Shown here piece after piece: positions 25,620 to 31,367 of a stretch of DNA of 31,367 bases. Source of the DNA: CBDVBZ01 sp965372355 (GTDB lineage Bacteria; Krumholzibacteriota; Krumholzibacteriia; WVZY01); assembly GCA_965372355.1 (NCBI GenBank), contig CBDVBZ010000025.1, forward strand, positions 1-31,367, read 5' to 3'. Made by a program: the position numbers and the translations under genes. The notes beneath the pieces were generated by a model that made no database searches, was not told where the DNA came from, and saw only the letters and a list, made by a program, of their open reading frames with translations. How positions within the stretch are numbered: the first letter of the stretch is position 1; each line of letters begins with the position of its first letter.

Positions 25620-25937
25620 CTATCCTTTGTCTCGGAACCAACATTGGACATCGACGATGGACTCCACAACGGCCGTCGGCCGAACGGTTGACCGCGTCAG
25701 GGTATCCTCGCGGTATTTGCCCGTTTTGACGAGAACTCCACGGATGCCGGCTCGCTGGGCGCCTCCCACATCCGTCTCGATATCGTCGCCAATCATGACA
25801 ACATCTTGCCTGGGCAGACCAAGATTCTTCAAGGCCATTTCGAAGAATGTTGCAGAGGATTTCTCGACCACGATGGTGTTGCGACCGGTATTGCGGGTCG
25901 GTATGGGTAGGATGTCAAATCGCCCCGAAACGCTCAA
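25620..25937 (-). pseudogene. Truncated HAD phosphatase (HDHD2/NagD-like), C-terminal third only
   Basis: 105 codons without a good start (the only in-frame start is a TTG at 25937, five bases after the Crp/Fnr stop, no Shine-Dalgarno). From about residue 23, VVEKSSATFFEMALKNLGL, QDVVMIGDDIETDVGGAQRA and GIRGVLVKTGKYREDTL match the C-terminal part of HDHD2/NagD-type HAD hydrolases almost motif for motif, including the conserved Lys and GDD. The first two-thirds, with the nucleophile Asp (DxDGT), are absent, and the sequence upstream is the complete Crp/Fnr gene. The usual length is about 250 residues. The enzyme cannot be active; this is a gene remnant, possibly left by a deletion that joined it to the regulator. 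Confidence 0.82.
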
Positions 25938-25942
25938 GGGAT

Positions 25943-26656
25943 CTATTCAGGCAGGTTGCCGACGCGGACGAGGCCCTCCACATCGAGGATGCGGATCTTC
26001 TTCTTCTCGGTTGCGATGAGATTCTCGCGTTTCAGATCAGCGATCGTACGGACCAAAGTCTCGGTCGCGGTCCCCACGACGGCCGCCAACTCGTCACGAG
26101 AGAGTTTTACATTGAGCGGTGAATTGTCGCCGTCTTCGGTGCCGTAGACTTCCTTGAGCACGAGGAGCGTCTCGGCAAGACGTTCACGGACGGGTTTCTG
26201 AGCAAGATGAACCAGCTGATCTTCCGCCTTGCGAAGTTGGCCGGAAAGAAGCTGTATCATTTCCATTGTAAGACTGCCGTCTTTGCGGAGCATTCCAAAA
26301 AAAGTATCCTTGGGGATACAGCACACCACCGCATCTTCGAGAGCGGCCGCGGAGAGATTGTACGGCTCGCCGCTCAAAAGCGAGCGATACCCGATAACGT
26401 CACCCGCTTTGGCGAATCGCACGATCTGGTCACGACCCTCATCGCCCGTCTTGAACACCTTGATCTTTCCCTGATGGATGCAGTAGAGACCATCCGGTAC
26501 GTTTCCTTCCTGAAAGATCGGCTGTCCCTTCTTGAACAGCGTACATCCCTTGGCCTCGGTGATCTGCTCGAGGGTGGGGGCTTCTACGCCCTTTAGTACC
26601 GATTGGAGGCGAGCCTCGCAAGCGCTACAATACGGCTTGTCAAATGTGTCGGTCAT
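25943..26656 (-). CDS. Crp/Fnr-family regulator with Fnr-like cysteines
   Basis: 237 residues. The N-terminus holds Cys10 and Cys13 (YCSAC), then a cNMP-binding-type barrel (about 37-150: CTLFKKGQPIFQEGNVPDGLY and VFKTGDEGRDQIVRFAKAGD). A dimer helix and a winged HTH follow (LSRDELAAVVGTATETLVRT). Further cysteines are at 38, 59 and 112-113. Cys112 in VVCCIP occupies the position of E. coli FNR Cys122 (MVCEIP), so CxxC plus Cys38 plus Cys112 could ligate an Fe-S cluster or form a thiol switch. The recognition helix has E-T-x-x-R, as in Crp and Fnr. Two FNR-type boxes touch the start codon, indicating self-control, and a third lies before acetyl-CoA synthetase. Confidence 0.92.
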   Translation of the reverse strand: MTDTFDKPYCSACEARLQSVLKGVEAPTLEQITEAKGCTLFKKGQPIFQEGNVPDGLYCIHQGKIKVFKTGDEGRDQIVRFAKAGDVIGYRSLLSGEPYNLSAAALEDAVVCCIPKDTFFGMLRKDGSLTMEMIQLLSGQLRKAEDQLVHLAQKPVRERLAETLLVLKEVYGTEDGDNSPLNVKLSRDELAAVVGTATETLVRTIADLKRENLIATEKKKIRILDVEGLVRVGNLPE

Positions 26657-26658
26657 AG

Positions 26659-26696
26659 TTGATCCTCATCAATGTTCAATACTTGATCCTCGTCAA
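26659..26696 (-). promoter_or_regulatory. Two FNR-type operator boxes at the crp/fnr-like gene start
   Basis: Box 1, TTGATCCTCATCAA (26659-26672), is a perfect TTGAT-N4-ATCAA FNR site. Box 2, TTGATCCTCGTCAA (26683-26696), differs at one arm base. They lie 24 bases apart in an 18-base direct repeat with two differences. Box 1 ends two bases before the ATG; read on the coding strand its central GAGG is the Shine-Dalgarno, TTGATGAGGATCAACTATG. Box 2 overlaps the expected transcript start. Both placements point to autorepression, and the mRNA could also fold with GAGG in the loop. Confidence 0.85.
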
Positions 26697-26724
26697 TATT
26701 ACAACACGAAATCCCGTCGCGCAA
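26696..26724 (-). promoter_or_regulatory. Probable promoter of the crp/fnr-like gene
   Basis: On the minus strand a -10 TAATAT (26701-26696) is preceded after 17 bases by TTGCGC (26724-26719). The -10 overlaps the end of FNR box 2 by one base, so transcription would start inside the box, about 35 bases before the ATG. Confidence 0.5.
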
Positions 26725-26786
26725 AACAAAACTTCCAAGAACCGATACTGAGGCGTGCCCTGGCCATTCCATTGTATCACAATAAG

Positions 26787-27668
26787 TTATGCGGTATCAC
26801 CCCGCCCGTCATCCTTTGCGGCGCCACGTCGTTCGCTGACGGTGCGCCAAAAATCGAGGATCCGCGCCCCGAGCAGGATCAGAAATGCCAGCAGATACAT
26901 CCAGGTCAGGAAGACCGCCGCCCCGGCCAACGCTCCGTAGATCGCCTGGCGCCGCGTGATCCCCGCCGTTATGTATGTGCCCAGTCTCTGGAGGATCGCC
27001 CAGACGAGGGTCACAATCAGGGCAACCACCACCGCGTGCAGAAACTTCGGAGGTCTCACCGGGAAGGTCATATAGAGCGCGACGAGGAATACGACGAACA
27101 CCCATATCGAAAAGTACCGCCCAGGCATCTCCACCAGAGCGGGGTACTCCTGAAAAACGGGAAGCGCGGCGAAGAGCTTGAGACTGTAACTGGCCCCTGC
27201 CGCGATCGAAAAAAACAGTATCGCACCAACGACGTAGGCGAGCGATATGATGCGGCCCGTGAGAAAACCGACTTTCTTGCGGGTCCCCATCGCGGCGTTG
27301 ATACCGTCGTCGAGCGCATCGAAGAGCCCCATGGCCACGAGCACGATACCCAAGAGACCGAACGCGCCGAATCCCTGCCATCCCTCCGCCGTGCTGCCGA
27401 TATGCGGGAGCAACCTGTCGCCCAATCCCTGCGGGAAGAACTCGACGACGGTTGCCGCGAGTTGACTTCGGATACCGGGGTTGTTTTTGAGGAAGTAGCC
27501 CGCGGTCGCCGCAAGGATAAACAGAAACGGAATCAAACCGAGGAGGAAATAGAACGCAAGTCCCGCCGACATCATCGGGATCCGTCGCTCGAAGAGACCA
27601 TGCCAGGACCTGAAGATGGTCTGGCCGATGCCAACGAAGATGCTTTTGAGTGTCGAGAGTATTCTCAT
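26787..27668 (-). CDS. YihY/BrkB-family inner-membrane protein
   Basis: 293 residues with six predicted transmembrane helices. Family landmarks are the start FRSWHGLFERRIPMMSAGLA with AFYFLLGLIPFLFILAATAG, the central LFDALDDGINAAMGTRKKVG and LKLFAALPVFQEYP, and YGALAGAAVFLTWMYLLAFL near the end. The YihY/BrkB family is widespread. It was once confused with RNase BN; no transport substrate is established. Length is normal. The gene lies just downstream of the MFS transporter gene with its own sigma-70-like promoter and upstream of the Crp/Fnr gene (130-base gap that holds the regulator's promoter). Confidence 0.92.
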   Translation of the reverse strand: MRILSTLKSIFVGIGQTIFRSWHGLFERRIPMMSAGLAFYFLLGLIPFLFILAATAGYFLKNNPGIRSQLAATVVEFFPQGLGDRLLPHIGSTAEGWQGFGAFGLLGIVLVAMGLFDALDDGINAAMGTRKKVGFLTGRIISLAYVVGAILFFSIAAGASYSLKLFAALPVFQEYPALVEMPGRYFSIWVFVVFLVALYMTFPVRPPKFLHAVVVALIVTLVWAILQRLGTYITAGITRRQAIYGALAGAAVFLTWMYLLAFLILLGARILDFWRTVSERRGAAKDDGRGDTA

Positions 27669-27719
27669 GGATCTGCACGACCTGCGAAAACCCTGGGATC
27701 CTGCCCCGGAACCGTACAG

Positions 27720-27748
27720 ACGATAAACGCAAATCGGACAAACGTCAA
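27720..27748 (-). promoter_or_regulatory. Sigma-70 promoter for the YihY gene
   Basis: On the minus strand TTGACG (27748-27743, five of six) and TATCGT (27725-27720, four of six) are separated by exactly 17 bases. Transcription would begin near 27713, about 45 bases before the start codon at 27668. The -35 starts immediately after the stop of the upstream MFS gene. Confidence 0.6.
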
Positions 27749-27749
27749 C

Positions 27750-29030
27750 TCACAGAGCTTCAAGTTCTTCAGCGGCCCGGCGGCCGGCGGCCTCGTCGAC
27801 CCGGGTGAGAAAGACGAGCCCGATCGCAAAGAGGATGATTATCGAGATGATCGAGTAGCGGGGGTTTCCCGTGGCCACGGATACCCAGCCCATCAGAATC
27901 GGTCCGATCACGGCCGAGGACTTGCCGAGCATGTTGTAGAACCCGAAGAACTCGGCGGCCTTGTTTGCGGGTACGAGGCGTGCGTAGAGGGCGCGGCTAA
28001 GCGACTGGATGCCACCGAGAACCAGCCCGATGGTGACGGCCAGTCCGTAGAAGTGTGTTTCGCTCGTCATAAAAAAGCCGCCGATACAGAGCACGATATA
28101 CACCCAGATTGCGATGTAGATTCCCTTTTTTGTGCCAATGTTCTCGCCGAGTTTGCCAAAGAGAAGTGCGGCGGGGAACCCGACGAACTGCGTGATGAGC
28201 AGCCCCACGATCAATGTCTGTGCCCGGAATCCCAGGGATAGCCCGTAGTCGACCGCCATCCGTGTGATCGTATAGACGCCATCGATGTAGAACCAGTACG
28301 CGAGCAGAAACACGAAGAGCACCCTGAGCTTGCGCAACTCGGTGAATGTGCGGTTCAGCTGGCTAAAACCGGATTTCATGGCTTGCCAGGGCGTGATGCT
28401 CTCCACGGCGGGTTCCTTCACGAACAGCATGATCGGAATCGTAAACACGCCCCACCAGATCGCGACCGATATGAATGACAAACGAACGGCCTGTGCGCTG
28501 TCGGCCAGACCAAACAGATGCGGCTTGAGGGTCGCCGTGACGCACAGCGCGAACAGCAGCCCGCCGCCGAGATAGCCCAGCGAGTAGCCGAGGGCGGAGA
28601 TGTAGTCGGCACGCTGCGCGGGCGCGACGGTTATGAGCAGTGAGTCATAGAACGAGTTCGCGGACGCAAAACCGAACGAAGCCGCGATGTAAACGACGAC
28701 GGCCAGCTGCCACTGTCCCTCTTGCACGAAGTACAGCGCCCCCGTCATGACGATTCCCATCATGGCAAAGAAAAAGAGGAACTTCTTCTTTGCGCCGCCG
28801 CGGTCCGCGATGGCGCCGAGAAGGGGGGCCAGCACCGCGACAATGATGCTGGCCACGGAATTGGCCGTTCCCAGCCGCAGCGTGTTCATGCCGGCGTCCG
28901 CTCCGACGCTCCAGTACTGTTTGAAAAAGACAGGGAAGAAGCCCGCCACGACGGCGGTTGAGAAGGCCGAGTTTGCCCAGTCGTAGAAGGCCCAGCCGAA
29001 CACGGCTTTTCTGTTCTCGATCCGGGCCAT
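27750..29030 (-). CDS. UMF1-family MFS transporter (Atg22/BtlA-like)
   Basis: 426 residues with twelve transmembrane helices. The start AVFGWAFYDWANSAFSTAVV followed by FPVFFKQYW is the signature of the UMF1 family (related to yeast Atg22 vacuolar effluxer). DRGGAKKKFLFFFAMMG after helix 3 is the MFS loop. SFGFASANSFYDSLLITVAP and VLGGIQSLSRALYARLVPAN are also conserved in this family. Start at 29030 is preferred over a GTG at 29057 since AGGTGA lies six to eleven bases before it and homologues begin here. Members of the family are thought to export amino acids or peptides; bacterial substrates are mostly unknown. Confidence 0.92.
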   Translation of the reverse strand: MARIENRKAVFGWAFYDWANSAFSTAVVAGFFPVFFKQYWSVGADAGMNTLRLGTANSVASIIVAVLAPLLGAIADRGGAKKKFLFFFAMMGIVMTGALYFVQEGQWQLAVVVYIAASFGFASANSFYDSLLITVAPAQRADYISALGYSLGYLGGGLLFALCVTATLKPHLFGLADSAQAVRLSFISVAIWWGVFTIPIMLFVKEPAVESITPWQAMKSGFSQLNRTFTELRKLRVLFVFLLAYWFYIDGVYTITRMAVDYGLSLGFRAQTLIVGLLITQFVGFPAALLFGKLGENIGTKKGIYIAIWVYIVLCIGGFFMTSETHFYGLAVTIGLVLGGIQSLSRALYARLVPANKAAEFFGFYNMLGKSSAVIGPILMGWVSVATGNPRYSIISIIILFAIGLVFLTRVDEAAGRRAAEELEAL

Positions 29031-29157
29031 GGAGTTCACCTGGGCGGGTTGGAGCACGCTACCGGGAAGGGTCTTGTCAACGGTCCTCTAATCGGTGGGG
29101 GTGCCGGGCCATGGTCGCGCGACTCACGCCAACAACGGGGCTAGGATGGTGCAAAGG

Positions 29158-29171
29158 TTGACGAGAGTCAA
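29158..29171 (+). promoter_or_regulatory. FNR/Crp-type palindrome upstream of acetyl-CoA synthetase
   Basis: TTGACGAGAGTCAA is a perfect TTGAC-N4-GTCAA palindrome of the FNR/FixK class. It closely matches the two boxes at 26659-26696 (TTGACGAGGATCAA on the coding strand of box 2). It lies 118 bases before the acs start codon. Possible -10 sequences downstream are weak, so the promoter may depend on activation from this site. Confidence 0.7.
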
Positions 29172-29288
29172 GGAATATGAACGTTCGTTCGGGAGGCGCA
29201 GATTGCAATTGAATTTCGCGATGGATTTGCTAAGTTCTCCCCAAAGCAAGGCAGGAGATTCGAAGATCAATGGAAAGGGAGTTAATCA

Positions 29289-31244
<1,956 letters not shown>

Positions 31245-31279
31245 TCGCCCGCGAGGATCCGCCCCAAGCAGGACAAGAA

Positions 31280-31317
31280 AAGGCTCCCTTCGTTTCGACG
31301 AAGGGAGCCTTGGTTTT
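31280..31317 (+). terminator. Strong intrinsic terminator of acs
   Basis: AAGGCTCCCTTCG (31280-31292) pairs perfectly with CGAAGGGAGCCTT (31299-31311) around a six-base loop TTTCGA. It is followed by GGTTTT. Confidence 0.95.
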
Positions 31318-31367
31318 GTACGCCCGGCATGGGCACCGTCTTGGAGGTGGAAGTCCTCTCCCGAGCA
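31318..31367 (+). other. Possible 5' end of a group II intron (cut by window edge)
   Basis: Directly after the T-run of the acs terminator the sequence begins GTACGCCCGG, near the GUGYG start of group II introns. It continues with TTGGAGGTGGAAGTCCTCTC, which has the look of the GGTGxAAGTCC element found in the first part of bacterial group II introns. Class C group II introns insert just after terminator hairpins, which fits the position. Only 50 bases are visible and no reverse transcriptase is in the window, so this remains a guess from pattern memory. Confidence 0.3.

Noticed and set aside
26532..28241. 569-codon plus-strand frame across YihY and the regulator
   Set aside because: It is antisense to three well-recognised proteins and is rich in charged residues without any fold signature.

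Overview
The window comes from a GC-rich, Gram-negative (diderm) bacterium. It carries an Omp85-type outer-membrane assembly protein, an AsmA protein, an RND efflux system with an outer-membrane channel, an 8-stranded-type outer-membrane barrel and many lipoproteins. Lipoproteins with propeller or Ig-like folds, an NtrY/NtrX-type pair and a CxxC Crp/Fnr regulator together would fit an uncultivated lineage near the FCB/Eisenbacteria/Krumholzibacteria groups. That placement is inference from style; no rRNA is present to test it. Nothing in the window looks like a phage, IS element or CRISPR locus, apart from a possible group II intron edge at the far right.

Layout. 1-2935 (minus): a tripartite RND efflux operon (channel, adaptor, start of the pump). 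2936-3771: a long gene-poor gap. 3772-8975 (plus): a tight operon of Omp85 protein, DUF4390-like protein, NtrY-like kinase and NtrX/NtrC-like sigma-54 activator. 9096-11084 (plus): two exported-protein genes, an outer-membrane barrel and a lipoprotein, each preceded by a sigma-54 type -24/-12 promoter. 11196-11293: a 40-bp tandem repeat. 11351-17462 (minus): surface-related genes, namely a sulfatase-fold lipoprotein, a GT-C-like membrane protein, a 14-repeat beta-propeller lipoprotein and an SGNH-hydrolase-like membrane protein. 17651-19993 (plus): an HTH regulator and a large lipoprotein. 20035-21960 (minus): a DCC thiol-oxidoreductase family protein and a polysaccharide flippase. 22135-23160 (plus): a histone-deacetylase-family enzyme. 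23206-29030 (minus): AsmA, a HAD-phosphatase remnant, a Crp/Fnr regulator, YihY and a UMF1-type MFS transporter. 29289-31244 (plus): acetyl-CoA synthetase, closed by a strong terminator.

Two regulatory circuits can be read directly from the DNA. First, the NtrX-like activator at 7539-8975 is followed by two sigma-54 type promoters. The second is nearly perfect and has two inverted repeats upstream where an enhancer-binding protein would sit. This suggests a membrane-sensing kinase that drives envelope protein genes. Second, the Crp/Fnr gene has two FNR-type boxes against its own start codon, one of which contains its Shine-Dalgarno sequence. A third box of the same kind lies upstream of acetyl-CoA synthetase. 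With an AcuC-like deacetylase nearby, this hints at redox- or metabolite-linked control of acetate activation at both the transcriptional and the protein level.
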